Assembly: GCA_905160935.1 (NCBI GenBank)
Contig: CAJHZI010000480.1
Location: 186,001-250,000, forward strand
DNA: 64,000 nt
Direction of reading: 5' to 3'
From: Enchytraeus crypticus
Lineage: Eukaryota; Annelida; Clitellata; Enchytraeida; Enchytraeidae
Below, piece by piece: positions 1 through 45,804 of this stretch. The notes under the pieces were generated by a model that was given only the letters and a program-made list of their open reading frames with translations, was not told the DNA's origin and did not search any database. Within the stretch, counting starts at the first letter, position 1. Each line of letters opens with the position of its first letter. The position numbers were made by a program, and so were the translations under genes.

Positions 1-280
1 ATAGCATACTGCAACCAGCGTCGAGTTAAGAATAATCTTTTAACATTTTGGGGTTTTGGGGTTTATTCAAATCTTTCAACACACTGTCTTTCCAGGTTTA
101 CCTTTCAAGTCCTAACTGAGTTCGACGTTGGTTTCTACTTTCATTTAAAACAGCCACGCTCAACCTGATCCCCGTTATCTGAAAAATTGTTATATACCAA
201 TTTTTTGTATTCCAATTTAACGCTACCGTGACATTTTGCTTAGAGCTACTCTGTAAATATTGATAAATAATAATAATAAT

Positions 281-395
281 GGTTTAACGTCAGTTTTCTC
301 ATACAAGGATGATGTCAGGGACGTCCCCATCACATGTCGCCCAAGTCGATTCACCCCAAACGATCTGAAGATACATACGCTGAAGAGAAAGAAAA
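281..395 (-). repeat. Dispersed repeat, family B (GTTAAAC-tailed)
   Basis: Contains the words TTAACGTCAG, CATACAAGGATGATGTCAGG and CACATGTCG also found at 28865-28985 and, in reverse, at 45805-45930, 50320-50410 and 57935-58015. The tail GACGTTAAAC lies on the minus strand. Confidence 0.65.
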
Positions 396-469
396 AGATC
401 CTAAAAGGTCCATTGATTAAAAAAAATATTTAAAAAATTCAAGATATCAATACAAATAAATATTTATTG

Positions 470-690
470 ATCTTCTTCTTCAGTGCACTGCCACGAATAT
501 GAATATGTACCTTTAATGGAGCCTGACACTTGTCAGGTTCAAGGTACATATTCATTCTCAGAGTCTACTTTCTCGCTCCAGAACAGCACTCCTTAGATTA
601 GCAAATTAATCCCTTCACAAAGTCTGCCTTATCCATACCTTATATAGCCTATAGCTTGGGAAAAGTATGGCTTCTGAGGTGGGTATTTAT
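470..690 (-). repeat. Family D repeat (LINE 3' part), minus strand
   Basis: Reverse complement matches the 3' half of the 360-bp repeats at 55125 and 61663: AAGCTATAGGCTATATAAGG, then the 'reduced GAAGGGATTAA' segment, then the CACTGAAGAAG end. A short inverted duplication around GGTACATATTC interrupts it. Confidence 0.65.
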
Positions 691-762
691 TGATATCTTG
701 AATTTATTTTAGAAATATTTACTGATTATTTTCACTTTTTATTCGTTTATTTTTAATTTCAG

Positions 763-1002
763 CTGGAGACTAACTTCCATGCGACCTCGGATGCCCCAGC
801 CATGTCTGCAGATGAACCGTTCGTGTGCAAGGTCATCATGAAGGGCCCGAGCGTCATCTGTGGTCTGAGACAATTGGCCATGGCTGGTCTGGCGGATTTG
901 CCCATGAAGAACATTGTGGGCAAGATAACCTCTCATGCACGAAACGAGTTTGTCGTAAAACAAAAGACCAATAAAAATAGTTCAACGGCAAGTAGAAGAT
1001 AG
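763..1002 (+). CDS. Probable last coding exon of an unidentified gene
   Basis: A pyrimidine-rich stretch ending in TTTTTAATTTCAG (AG at 761-762) precedes an open frame of 79 codons ending in TAG at 1000-1002. The peptide starts LETNFHATSDAPAMSADEPF, continues through VCKVIMKGPSVICGLRQLAM and a segment with LADLPMKNIVGKI, and ends in a basic tail STASRR. It is more GC-rich than its surroundings and has good coding character. I do not recognise the family. Upstream exons would lie left of the window. An AATAAA at about 1849-1854 could end the transcript. It points toward the minus-strand mucin gene, so the two are convergent. An ATG at 802 exists, but the splice acceptor and open frame upstream of it favour an internal-to-terminal exon. 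Confidence 0.5.
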   Translation: METNFHATSDAPAMSADEPFVCKVIMKGPSVICGLRQLAMAGLADLPMKNIVGKITSHARNEFVVKQKTNKNSSTASRR

Positions 1003-2254
1003 AGTGGGGATAATAGGGGAGGGCAGCTTTCTTCATCATCATCATCGTCATCATCCTCCATTGAATCTGAGCATAGCCAGGATCGGGATTAGAAACTTCT
1101 TAGCAATTTCTGGAGCCTAAGTGGTTACCAACCGAATGCCTTTTCTGGCGTTGGTTTGGATGTTATTGCTTTGTTGCTTTTTATGACACGTGCTGTCTAC
1201 GGTTGGTCTATTCTTCAGCATCACGGACACAAAGCGGGTAAAGAAGTGCAGCTTTCTTGCTTCAATTAATTATACTCCTTTCGAGAAGGATCGAATTTCT
1301 CATTGAAAATTAAGTATAATTAGTGGAATATGAATGTATATTCTGTGACAGGTGGTTGGGTTAAAATGTATAGCTAGAGTTAGTCGTATAAGCTAATTAA
1401 TTAAATTTAAATGCATTATGTTATTGTAATTTGCTGAAAATTCTAAGCTTAAAATCACTATTTGAAAAGAAGGAAAGTGGTGACGACGATAAGTCATTTT
1501 TTCCAATTCGGCATTGAATAATTTGTTACTATGTTGTACACATTAATGTATCCGTATCACGGGCCAACTATAAAGCAGTTTTTAAATAGTTAAATCTAAA
1601 GAAATATGACTATAGGAAAGAATATATTGATCAAGAAAATTGAAATGAAACATTGCAAAATTCCTGACGGGATTCATCTTGTGTATTGGGGATAGACATG
1701 GTGCGCCCCTTCTTGAGCGATGGTCAATAAATGTAGAGTGTGGCAAAGAAACAGAGAGAGAGAGAGAGAGCATCTGGGCTTTTATTTATTAGGATGTACT
1801 GTATTATATATATTATCTTTTATGACTACTTATTTTGTAGTCTCGAAAAATAAAGTTAATAATTTATTTCTAATAACGAACTGATTTCTAGATATTCGTA
1901 GCGAAGTTATTTGTCGAAAATTGATTTTAAAGCCTCTTTCTTGACGATGTGACTTAGACTTTTGACATATTTGGAAATTAAAAGTTTAATTTTTGTAAAA
2001 TTGTCGTTTTGTCGCGCACTGCCTTTCAATTAAACTTACTAGCAAAGCTTGATCTGCCTTTTGTTTGAACTAGCGCATACTTACTTTACAATTACTTTTT
2101 GTGATTTTGTAAGGAATGGATTTTTAAATTTATTTGACAAAGTCAAAAAGTTATTATAAGACTTGGAATGCATTGGCAACAAGATAATAAGATCTACAAG
2201 AGCTACAAGATCTGTGCCTTGTAGCTACTTGTTGTATTGAACACAATGAAGATT
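1003..2254. other. No gene seen; family E repeat piece
   Basis: AT-rich sequence. Positions about 1060-1215 share GGATTAGAAACTTCTTAGCA and the following 'CTGGAGCC' block with 8140-8190 and, in reverse, 13905-14130. A GA tract at 1750-1770 follows a 'GTGGCA..AACAGAGAG' end like those of family D. Otherwise nothing recognised. Confidence 0.4.
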
Positions 2255-2365
2255 TAACGTCCTGTCCGTCACCCAGAGACGATGCCAGGGACGTCCCATG
2301 TGGCGCATACAGCTCAACGAGCTGTTCTACTCAAACACTTGAAAATACCTGAAGAGACAGTGAAA
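2255..2365 (-). repeat. Family B-like dispersed repeat
   Basis: Diverged copy with TTTAACGTCC, GATGCCAGGGACGTCCC and a 'CTTGAAAATACCTGAAGAGA' end that corresponds to 'CTGAAGATACATACGCTGAAGAGA' in the 281-395 copy. Confidence 0.5.
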
Positions 2366-2664
2366 TTATCATTATTATAATTAAAGAAAACTTATATAGC
2401 AGTGTCATGGCCGAAATCGGTCTTCGTAGAAGGTTTGCAAGATGTGTCTAAGGATAAAAGAAGTGTGTGCTAGTCCTATATTTATTTTCTTCTCTTGTAG
2501 AGAAAATATTTTCTCGTCGCGGACTATATCGGGTGAGAAACTTGACGTTAAACTTGTATTATATTATATTTTTCGTTACCTAGTTACATAGCTGTTGGAT
2601 GTTAGCGATAGAGTTAAAAATCGATAATTTAGCATATATGAAGTTATGGTCATATTAAGGATGT

Positions 2665-2790
2665 AAAGAGGATGTTAACGCCATTTTCATCTCTTGAAAG
2701 CGACTTCAGTGACAGGAGAGCCCAGTATTTGAAGCCACACATACTGATCCGCGGTCGGATATCTTACCGACATTGCCACTGGCTCATAGG
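2665..2790 (-). repeat. tRNA-derived SINE, family A, minus strand
   Basis: Reverse complement reads 'GAGCCAGTGGCAATGTCGGTAAGATA', GACCGCGGATCAGTATGTGT, then a TTCAAAT B-box-like site and CACTGAAGTCGCTTTCAAGA, ending AACGTTAACA. Same element as at 10638 and 27630. Confidence 0.7.
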
Positions 2791-4984
2791 TGACGATTGT
2801 AGTGAAATACAAATAATCTACTGTAGATAAATATAGATAAGTTTTGTAAATTCTTATTGATTGATTGATTGATTAAATATGTGCGCGTAACTAAATGATT
2901 TTTTGTTTTACACTTTGCCAAGATTGGAATAATTTACGTGCAAAATTGCTCTGCGCTTAGTTGTCGTGTTACAAATTATGTTTATGTTGTTTTTAAATTA
3001 GACTACATTGCTTGGAATTTATTCTATGTTAACGAGAGAGAGAGAGACTGGACTATTTGTACCACGTGGCGTAGGTAGTGTTTGTATGTCAATAAAAGTG
3101 TAGAAGTCAAGTAGTATTGTTGCGCTTTAATCAAATAATTGAATTAGTAATTAACTAATTAAATTTTCGTTTTCGTAAACTTGTCCGTGACCCGTCGAGA
3201 ATTGATTTTCAACCGGGCAATTACTGCTGATCAGTCGAACGCCTTACCAATATTGTCTACCACTTTTAGTACACATGTTTAAACCGTTAGGCAATTTAGA
3301 CCATTTTACGTATAACCATATTTACTATAAATATATAATTACATATAGATATAATTACTACTGTTGTACCGGTTGCACGACGCTTTCCCAATACAAAGTC
3401 ATCGATTCGATTTCCAGCCGAACTGCCTTTGAAAGTGTCCCTAGCGCTACCAAACAGACGTTAAATTTAGCTTTACAAGATTTATAAACGGCATCGCATT
3501 AAATTGAATCGCGCATATGGATTGACATAAATAACATGACGGGTATACATGTAGTTAAATTGTAGCCTATCAAAAGAGTTATTTAATAACCGATCTAAAG
3601 AATCAGGATAAATGATATAAAAGAAATATTTTGAGAGTCAAATTTACATTCAGTATGCTTGTTTACATGAATGTGCATCATTAAGTTGAGTGTTGACCAA
3701 TAATAATGGAACTCTAATTTCCTACACATGCCTAACTTAACGAAAGCCCTCTATAAATAATGATAGTGAAATAACAAAATATAGGTCTACTCGTATAACT
3801 ATGAATTGTAAAAATAGTACGGCATATATTAACCAAATATAGTCAAAGTAAATTTTTGAAAGTCCTCTGAAGTCTTTAACAATTAGCATGATAAACTTAC
3901 TGTATTAATTACTCTCTTCATTAATAATGACACACGTGTCGCATAATAAATAGCGTTAATACAATCAATTATTTTGTGAAAGCCCTCTGTAGTTGTTACA
4001 AATAATACTTGAAACATTTCATAATTTTGATTTCGCTGATTAATTTTGCAATTGCTAAATATTAAGCGAAATGGTTTTGAGAAAATCCTTCACCCATGGT
4101 AACACTGTCATTAAGACACTTGTTAACGTTGTCCATTTGTCACCCTGTAAAATTTTATGCCTAACACTCTGCTCTGTGAGTCATTAATAGGAAATCTCCA
4201 TGCCTAATTTTATTTTCACTGAAGATAACGTTAATAAAAGAAAACTTTATAACCTGGTCACTTTAGGCCTACAGTAAAATATAGCCTTCTTTAAAAATGA
4301 CACTGTCAAAATCAGTCGGAGATTTTTAGTGCATTTACTACTATTTCTAAGTATCAGTATATTTAAATAAGAAAAGAAAATATTATTTTAGTTGAAAAAT
4401 TATACATTGGAACTATACATAATTTAATTGAACAGTTTCTAGAACACTTTACTATCAGATGTTGTCGGATTTGAGCTTTGACGAGAGCATCTGCTCCAAA
4501 CCCGCATCTTTTAGGATTTGATGATTGCTTCACATTCTTCCAAACCCGTATCTATTGGGATTGGGCTGATATCTCAGGATGGGACCTCTTCGTGGATTCT
4601 GAAATTAGCAACCAAATAAGTCCTTCTACTGTGATATCAGAATATAAAAAATGTATATATATCTAAATAAAGAAATACATATTAAATAATACGACAGGTC
4701 TTGAATGATCGACATAAGAAAACAAATGATACTACATTTTTTGTATTCAAGCCGCCATATGTCAGAATAACAGTCTATTGGGTGACAAAACTCACAAGTT
4801 GAAAATTGTATAATTTTCTGTTATTATGGACCTCAAATAATGGAAAAGAATAAGTGAGGCTTCAAAATTGTTATAGGCCTATTCTGTTACTTTTAAAGGT
4901 AAATGTTGCTAAATAAATTTTAACTTAAATCCTTTTTTAAATAGTAACTATTATCTAATATCTTGAAATATCTTACCAGGTAAA
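2791..4984. other. No gene seen; SINE-like pieces only
   Basis: AT-rich. Positions 3180-3260 (minus) and 3360-3490 (plus) look like diverged tRNA-derived SINEs; the second has TCGATTCGATTTCC and ends CAGACGTTAAATTTAGCTTT. A short open frame at 4478-4666 has no recognisable features. This region holds the 3' flank of the mucin gene; I found no clear minus-strand AATAAA close to its stop. Confidence 0.4.
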
Positions 4985-38174
<33,190 letters not shown>

Positions 38175-38243
38175 GACGCCCTGAGTCCTCAAAGCTTTTT
38201 GGCACTTGTTCTAGATGGTCACAGTCTGACAATATTCTTTGGA

Positions 38244-38250
38244 TTATATA
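38244..38250 (-). promoter_or_regulatory. Possible TATA box of the mucin gene
   Basis: The minus strand reads TATATAA about 70 nt upstream of the ATG, a reasonable place for a TATA element with a short 5' UTR. The region is AT-rich, so chance is a real alternative. Confidence 0.3.
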
Positions 38251-38524
38251 GAGATAGAATTGTATAACATCTAGAAGAATCCACTACAGTTATTATTCGC
38301 ACCAGGTGGCTGCATCTGCAGATGAGATTAGCTGAAATAAGTAATCATAATAGAATCTTTATTTCACCAAATTCATGAAGTACGAAACACATACAATAGA
38401 AATCAAATACAACTTAAATCAATACGACTTATGTTGAAGTTATATTTATAAATACATTTTATTTATAAATTAATTATATTTAAAAATCAATTAAATTCAT
38501 AAATCATAAATCAATACGATTTAT

Positions 38525-38665
38525 TTCATTGGCTGGAACCAGTGACGATGTCGGTAAGATATTCGATCGCGGATCAGTATGTGCGGATTTTAAATCCTGG
38601 GCTCGCTCGTTACTGACATCACTTTCAAGTGAGGAAACTGACGTTAACGTTAGCTTTTTATAAAG
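38525..38665 (+). repeat. tRNA-derived SINE, family A, plus strand
   Basis: GGCTGGAACCAGTGACGATG, GATCGCGGATCAGTATGTGC, TTTAAATCCTGGGCTCGC and GAGGAAACTGACGTTAACGT, about 350 bp upstream of the mucin start. Confidence 0.8.
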
Positions 38666-41600
38666 AAAATAAAGAAAGTAAACTTATATACATTAACTAG
38701 AGTATCAAACGCAATCCCTAGTCAAATATCATTAGTAATAAGCATAATAATAGACATAATAATAAACATATATAACAAATTATTCCTCTCCAACATCGAT
38801 AAATAACAGGTTTAAGGCGCACGTAAATGTCTTGAGTACGTCCAACGAGAAAAATCTTGTGTGATCGTTTAAACGAAGCGTATGTGCATGAATTAATAAT
38901 CGCAATAAATATATTAGTAAGTATATTTAACTGAAATATAATGCCTACAAAATATTTTAATTATACAGTCCTACAAATTAGTTACTACAACGCGAGAGTT
39001 TTAACATAAAAGTCACTCGTTTGCCTCTCCGCCGGTCTATCAACTGCGGCTACTATCACACGAGTGATAATGGCTTATAAAGTTCAGCATCTAACAGCGA
39101 CACGGCGTGACGGTTGACTGGACAGACGGAAAGGAAGCGGGCATAGGCCCCTAGCACGAGGTCAGTGATGCGAAGGCAGAACAACTAGGCCCGTTGCTCA
39201 CACGATTTGGGGAAAGTTACCCGAGTTTTCGGCAGAAGTTAGTGCAAACCAATTTCAACTAACAGGCAAGTTAGTTACCGTACGTATTGAGAGATTGGCT
39301 ACTGTTAGGCTGTGTTTGCTCATCTGTTACAAATAGGCCTGATATACAGCGATCAAATCTAACAAACGCATTTAATGCCTTTTCATGTGATCATCCTGCA
39401 GCTGGTTTGGGCTCTATTTAGTCTAGAAGCTAATTCAATGCAAATTTACTGCAAACAAGCAATTAATCAAATCATATATACGATATTAATTTGGCAATTA
39501 TTTAAAAGCAATTTAGACGTAAATATAAACAATTAATACCAAATTTATTTTTAAATAATAATTAACAAAGCATAAATGCAATTTTAGTGTGACAATCAAC
39601 CAATGATAATTGAAATTTTAGTGTAAAAATCAATCAATTTAAATGAATTATATTCTTAAAATTATATCTCAATCTGACCATCTGCAAAAGTTGTTCCAAT
39701 GATACTGAAACAATAAACTTAAAGTCAGTTTTAGTTGGCCAAATTATTCGCATATCTGCTGATAAACTGATGATGGTAAATCAATTATTACTCTTAACAT
39801 AAAGACCAGATGTGCATTAGTTGTCTCTAAATACACTTGTTGTCCAAATTTAAATTATCACTAGCAAAGTGTTGAGGTGAAGCTCGAACCACGATTTTAG
39901 AAAAACTATTTCATCCAGGGTGGTACTTATCACATCAATATCGCATGTTTAAACCCTAGAGCTTCATTATCCATAATAAGAAGCCGGTATATTATACCGG
40001 TATATTATATATTATGTTATATTATAATATATTATATTATAGCATATCCTATATTACAGACAACAGGAATTAAATTAGTCTCAAAATTGATATTATGAAA
40101 TTTCATAACCTGAAATTCTACATACATAAAAATTTGAGCAAACAGTTGGTTCTAGGCTCCTAAATCGCTTTTATGAATTTCAAAACCATTGCAATAGCTG
40201 ACAATAATGTTCGAAATGTTTCTAACACACTATAAGGGAGGTAAAGCAAATGTCATTTGATTGCACGAAAGATTAGATAGAGATCTTTACTTGCTGAAAA
40301 CACCCTAGATATTTCTCGGTTGTGCAAGTTTTAGGCTGCCAAAGACAAATAGAATAGATATTTTGATAAACATGCAGTGTCCTTAGGTGTATGTAGCTTT
40401 ACAGCATACTTTTAATTCAACGCCCAATCTCAAACAGGATTAGATAAACTTAACAAAGGCTTTCAGATGTAATCTTGGAATTAGCTATGCAAATTTAGCT
40501 CGTGCAGTCTAATAGAGTTTTGCTAAAAATCTACTAATCGCAACATGCGTATGCGATTAGTTCCAAAAACCTTCGACATGTCATCGTCGCCATCAACTTT
40601 CAATAGCCTTAACTTATTCACTAATGCAGCTTTATGACACGCATCAGTGGCGTTTACATTTGTCAAAAAGTAGATGCATGAAAGGTCCAACAATTTCAAA
40701 ATAGCCTTAATATTTGACGCTGTGAAGTAAGTTCTAAATCCCATATCATGCGCTCGGTTTACTTTCAACTCTATACAACTTTTACATCATGATGTGTGTT
40801 TGCACGTGGATAAAAGAGGTTGAAGGTAGTTTGGAGCAAATAAGTCCCAGATCTAGTCAAATAGGAAGTGACTCAAGGTGGTGTAGACTATTTATTTCTA
40901 CATTATACATGTAAGGCCTAACACGAGATATCGGAGTGGAATTCAAATTTGACAAGGTTGTCACAAAGCAAACATAGCTCTGTTATTTGCATCAATGACT
41001 GCATTTGGTACGAATTGTCTGCAGTGACTTTAAAACTTGAAGTGATAAAGTATTTCACTGATTTTAAAACTCGAAGTGATAAAAACTTTCACTGATTTTA
41101 AAACTGGAAGTGATAATAAGAAAGGAAACTGTGTAGCACATGCGGTATGTCATAAGTGTAATCATACGAACAAAAAAAAGTCACTCACTGACTATAAAAT
41201 TGAAGTCCTCAAGTTTTTCACTAAATTAAAAGCTTAAAAGGTACGGGATAAAATAAGTTTAGCGTCAGTTTTCCGATCGAATGTATATTAGTGACTTAGG
41301 TTTCAAAATATAACTTTTGAATTCTAAGTAAATTCATAACTGCAGTCATAAACACATAACAAATTGACGGGGGATACCTCCAAATTTAAGGGTTTGCTCC
41401 TCATTGACTAGATCCCCTCTAGTAAAGGATAAAAAAATAAGACGTCTTTGGTTCTTACGAGCAAAAGGATTTTAAACTTATGTTAGAAAGACAGATTTGT
41501 TACTGCATAAGAACATAGTGAACTTTTAAAAGTTAAATGCCCTTTTCAGGATATAAACTTGCTCTCTTTGAGAATTTTATCAATTTTGACTATTTATTAG

Positions 41601-42590
41601 AGCCTTTCATGAATTCTCCTTTACTCTAGTAAACATATTCTTAGCAGAATCTATTAGTGTAGGTAAAGATGGATTAATTGTCCATTGGGCTCATCGGACA
41701 ATATATATCATATCTCAGATATTTGCAGATTCTACAAATAAATTGGTGATTAAGCTGCTTAACGTCCAACAAAACTTTATTTTGTTTGTACTAAAGAATT
41801 GGATAATCATTTCACTTCACTATGACATTTATCTAACATCTCTAGTAATAACGTTATGAACATCTTTATTAATCTTGCAATAAAATTTTGCGCCTTTCAA
41901 GAGCTTAGATAAACGCCGAGTATTTAACTAGTTAATATCTGTGCTACGAAGTCATACTTTCGCTAAGGGAAACCAAAATGCCGTTTTTCAAGTTCATTCA
42001 GCTCTATTCGTGTACGCTCTAGCTATTCAAGCTATATGTACAAACAGTAAGCAGTAAGTTTTCAAATATGAAAGCCATGCAAATCTTCTTAATTTGTCAT
42101 TTTTCATTAAATTCATCAATATCAGATGATGATATATGACATTTTGTAGATCAATAACTCGAAACTTTAACTAATAGCAGTTTCTTTGTCAAATAGTGCA
42201 TATAGGATTACGTTAACTTTAGTTCTCTAGGTGCTTGAGTTTTATTCAGATTACAAAGTATCTGCCACGTCGTGTTCAATACTCTACCTGCCACTGACTT
42301 CAGAAAATAAACATAATTGTTTATTATAAATGCGCATTTTCTTAAGCTCTTGTATGGAAGTCAAGTAAATGGCCTGAAGCAATTCATTTCATTAACATTA
42401 TTATGGTAGTCAACTTCAGAGCATAGATCTAGTCTTATAAGACTAATCTCTTTCCATTTACTAGTCTGTCTTAGGTCTATATTATTCAATTTATAGCAGT
42501 TATCATGCAGGTTTCGTTCTTTAAGCATTCACACGTACCTTCAGTATACAATAGATATAATAATGATATAGCTTCTGCAACTTTTTAAAA
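38666..42590. other. Intergenic, no gene seen
   Basis: AT-rich single-copy-looking sequence. A slightly GC-richer patch (39000-39250) and a minus-strand open frame at 40523-40768 show no recognisable family features. A short inverted AT patch lies at 39985-40060. Confidence 0.5.
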
Positions 42591-42594
42591 GTGA

Positions 42595-42715
42595 GCCGGT
42601 GGCTTGTTGGCAAGTTTTTTGACAGTGGATCGGTAGGTGTTAAATTCAAATCCAGTGCTCTCCCCATCGCTGACATGCCATCGAGCAGGAAACTGACGTT
42701 AAATTAGGCATTAGC
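42595..42715 (+). repeat. tRNA-derived SINE, subfamily A2, plus strand
   Basis: GAGCCGGTGGCTTGTTGGCA, GACAGTGGATCGGTAGGTGT, TTCAAATCCAGTGCTCTCCC and CAGGAAACTGACGTTAAATT. Confidence 0.75.
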
Positions 42716-43279
42716 CTTTCAAAATGAAACTATTCAATGCAAATAATCCCTAATTATTTTACTACATTTCTTTCTGTGAACTTTTATTCCTTTAAACTCT
42801 TGTAATGATATATCTAACTCTGTAACAATATATCTAAGACGTGCATTTTAAAAGCAGCATGAGTCAAACATTACGCAACTCTAACATCCGTTCCCGTCAA
42901 TATGAATGCTAGCTTTGTTTTAGAAGAGTTCTCAAATAAAAATATTACCAATTATGTACCGAATGACAAATTCTCGACGAACTTCTATAATTTTACAGGA
43001 TGGGCTCAAGCATGGTACACATGGGAACGTATATGAAATCTACTCAATCTTGCTGTCTAGCCAATCTTTTTGTGCAATCCACATTTTACAGCAGGCTGCG
43101 GTATTCGCATAGTTTAGTGTAACATTCACTGTAAAATGGGCCTATTTGATTGTTGAGAATATTGCATACAGTAAGAAGTAAGACATACAGACTGAAGTAA
43201 GACACTTCACTTTAAAAAAGACTATAACGTACAGATAGAACTTTATTTCATAAAAGTTGTGGAAATTTTAAAGCTGATC

Positions 43280-43420
43280 TCTCTCACTCACAGCTTCTCT
43301 CTCTTTCTACCTCTGTCTTTCTTGTTTTCTTGTTTTCATGTCTTGTTTTCTTTCTTTTTCTTTCTTTCACTCTCTCTCTCTCGCTCTCTTTCTCTCTCTT
43401 TCTTTCTCTCTTAGGTATTC
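43280..43420. repeat. Pyrimidine (CT/TTTC)n tract
   Basis: CTCTCTCTTTCTACCTCTG and TTTCTTTCTTTCACTCTCTC-like sequence. Confidence 0.8.
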
Positions 43421-43789
43421 TCCATAATGTCCTTTGGTATTCTTTCTAGTGTTCTTCCTAGTATTTGATCTGATCAGTATTTTTTGGGTTAATCCAATAA
43501 ACACATTCTAGTTCGCAATATATGGTCTCTCTCAGTTAAAAGCACTTTATCAACTTACAAAGAAATTTCACCAAAACTCTGTGTCTAACGCAAGTTTAGT
43601 AGAGACAGTGGTCTCAGTAAACAATGCTTGTATATCATGCCATGCACTGATAGCAGTGGTCTGATTGATTGAATGCTCTGCTGCTGGTCCTAAGACATTG
43701 GGTTCAATTTTACACTTTATCAAGTAGTCCAGCTAAGACAGAGACTTTGGATGCAGGATGCTGTGATAACTAAAGTTTATTTTTATACG

Positions 43790-43854
43790 AAGAAAAAGGC
43801 AAATGATAGAAATGTGGAGAAGTTAAAATGCCATAGACCTGCCAATAAGTCCAT

Positions 43855-43889
<35 letters not shown>

Positions 43890-43995
43890 AGAGAGAGACA
43901 GAGAGACAGAGAGGGCTAGAGCGAACAGAAAGAAACAGAGAATCAGAGATCGAAAGAGGGAGAGAGAGAGGAGAAAGAGAGAGAGAGTTCAAATA
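43790..43995 (+). mobile_element. LINE C-terminal relic continuing into (GA)n
   Basis: The frame reads KKANDRNVEKLKCHRPANKS, then MHRERERERERE. A.DR..E.LKC.RPA..SMH fits the end of the same LINE family as 30155 (A.DRE.W...), and the GA tract translates as Arg-Glu repeats. It looks as if the microsatellite grew from the element's 3' end. Confidence 0.55.
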
Positions 43996-44434
43996 ACGCA
44001 CGATTTATTCTGATAGTATTAATTTTTTATTTGCTTATCTAATTCTAATTATATAGTTCATTGAAACCATTGAAATACGTTTGTTTATGAATCCATATAT
44101 TTTAACGCAGAGATAATTGAAAAAGTGCAACAAACATTGAAAACGAAAATGGAACTCCTACGGCGAGGAATTCAGAGAATGAGCCATTTTATGGTGCAAA
44201 TATTTATTTATATGGTGCTAATCAATGGTACTTGCAAATGGGAGTGTCACTTCTTAAAGTAAACTTACTAGGCGGGGTGTGTGAGAACCCAGCGAGTTAG
44301 GCAAAACTAAAAGGAAATGTCTAAGACGATAGTTTGAATGTGCCTTCTCTTCGAAGTGAAATCATCAGCTGCCAAAATTAATCCGCAAACAGGCGAAACC
44401 TATAGCAACTGAACTTTACTTAATACAACGTCCC

Positions 44435-44570
44435 CTCTCTCTCTCTCTCTCATACTGTCTCTCTCTCTCATACTCTCTCTCTCACTCACGCACACACAAT
44501 CTCTCTCTCACTCTCTCTCTCTCTCTCTCTTTCACTTTCTCTCTCTCACACACTCTCTCTCTCTATATCT
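44435..44570. repeat. (CT)n microsatellite
   Basis: Compound CT/CA tract. At 44580-44610 'GTAGGTTCAAGGTACATATT' is a minus-strand family D scrap. Confidence 0.85.
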
Positions 44571-45289
44571 TGTGTTCTGACACCGCGTAGGTTCAAGGTA
44601 CATATTTCTTCCCACAGCGAAACATCAGGTGCTCTTAGCTTCGCGGCGCCTTATCTGTAATCGCAGTGATCTAGTAACAGAATGGTAGTTTAATTTAGCG
44701 ATTTCATGCTAAGATCTCCCATTCATTTCAAGTTGACATAGCGGCGAAAGCTTTGCCGATAACTGGTTACTTCCTCTCTCGCAAACGCTATAATTCCTGC
44801 TTTGCTTATTGTACAGCGCGCACTCTTTGAGAACTAAATCTCTCAGATGAATTCCACTGCATAGAAATGTACAGAAAATCCAAGGCAATAGTCTACCACG
44901 TTGATGAGTTGGGTGAATCACTATAATGAATATTGAATAAAATACTTGAAATGGTGAAAGGAATACTGACAGAAGAAAATACTGAATATAATGAACTAGT
45001 ATCGTGGCTTTGTAAAATGTATATACAGCCGGGCTTGTTGGATTATGCAAACAGTAGGATTGTTATCTTGCCTATATAACCTATAATATATTATATCAGT
45101 CCCTTTCATGGCTCTTATGAAAACAAGACTGGCGTACCAGAAGAACCGATGACACTGGCTTCATGATATCTAATATGCATTAATATAATTTTTAATTATA
45201 ATTGATATAATTTATTAATATATTTATGATATTTAATATGCATTAGAGTGAATGTCCATCCATGCTAACATCCACCTATGTCAATGAAG

Positions 45290-45345
45290 GCTGGAGCCCG
45301 TGGTTAAGTAGGTCAGATACTCGACCACGGACAGACCTGGCAAGC
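45290..45345 (+). repeat. SINE family A, 5' fragment
   Basis: GGCTGGAGCCCGTGGTTAAG and GATACTCGACCACGGACAGA only. Confidence 0.55.
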
Positions 45346-45439
45346 AGGTTAGAGGCACTCCTCAACGATATGCTTCATGGTTTGCGATTTGCTGCAAAAG
45401 TTAAATTTGAGACTTTTCTCTAAAGTGATATGGTTTTTA

Positions 45440-45700
45440 AAAATCTAGTAGTTGTTGTAGTTGTGCTAAGTGGTATTGTTGTGGTACTACTTGTATTGGT
45501 TGTTGTTATTGTTGTATTGGTTGTTGTACAAGTTGTACTTGTTGTTGCGGTTGTACTAGTTGCATTGGTTGTTGTTGTTGTACTTGTTGCACTGGTTGTT
45601 GTTGTAATAGTTGTATTGGTTTTTGTTGTTGTACTAGTTGTACTGGTTGTGTAGTTGTACTAGTTGTACTGGTTGTTGTTGTTAAGCAGGTGTTGTTACT
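45440..45700 (-). pseudogene. Decayed Thr/Ser mucin repeat
   Basis: The same GTTGTACTAGTTGTACTGGT-type repeat as exon 2 of the mucin gene, 7.3 kb upstream of its start. On the minus strand it begins STTSNNTCLTTTTSTTSTTT and then slips frame (TTTQPVQLVQ), so no long Thr frame survives. I see no flanking NIDO or signal exons. It is probably a relic of a duplicated mucin exon, or an independent expansion of the same microsatellite. Confidence 0.55.
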
Positions 45701-45804
45701 GGTAGTAGAATGTTTCTTAAAATCCTTCACTTATTAGCTAATGTCGACAGTATTTTAATGTAATCGCTGGATCACGGACCGGCACCGTTTATGATCTTTT
45801 ACTT

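Noticed and set aside
40523-40768. 81-codon minus-strand ORF
   Set aside because: AT-rich, no family features, no splice context.
44709-45050. 113-codon minus-strand ORF
   Set aside because: No recognisable motif, no acceptor/donor support and includes repeat-like sequence; probably chance.
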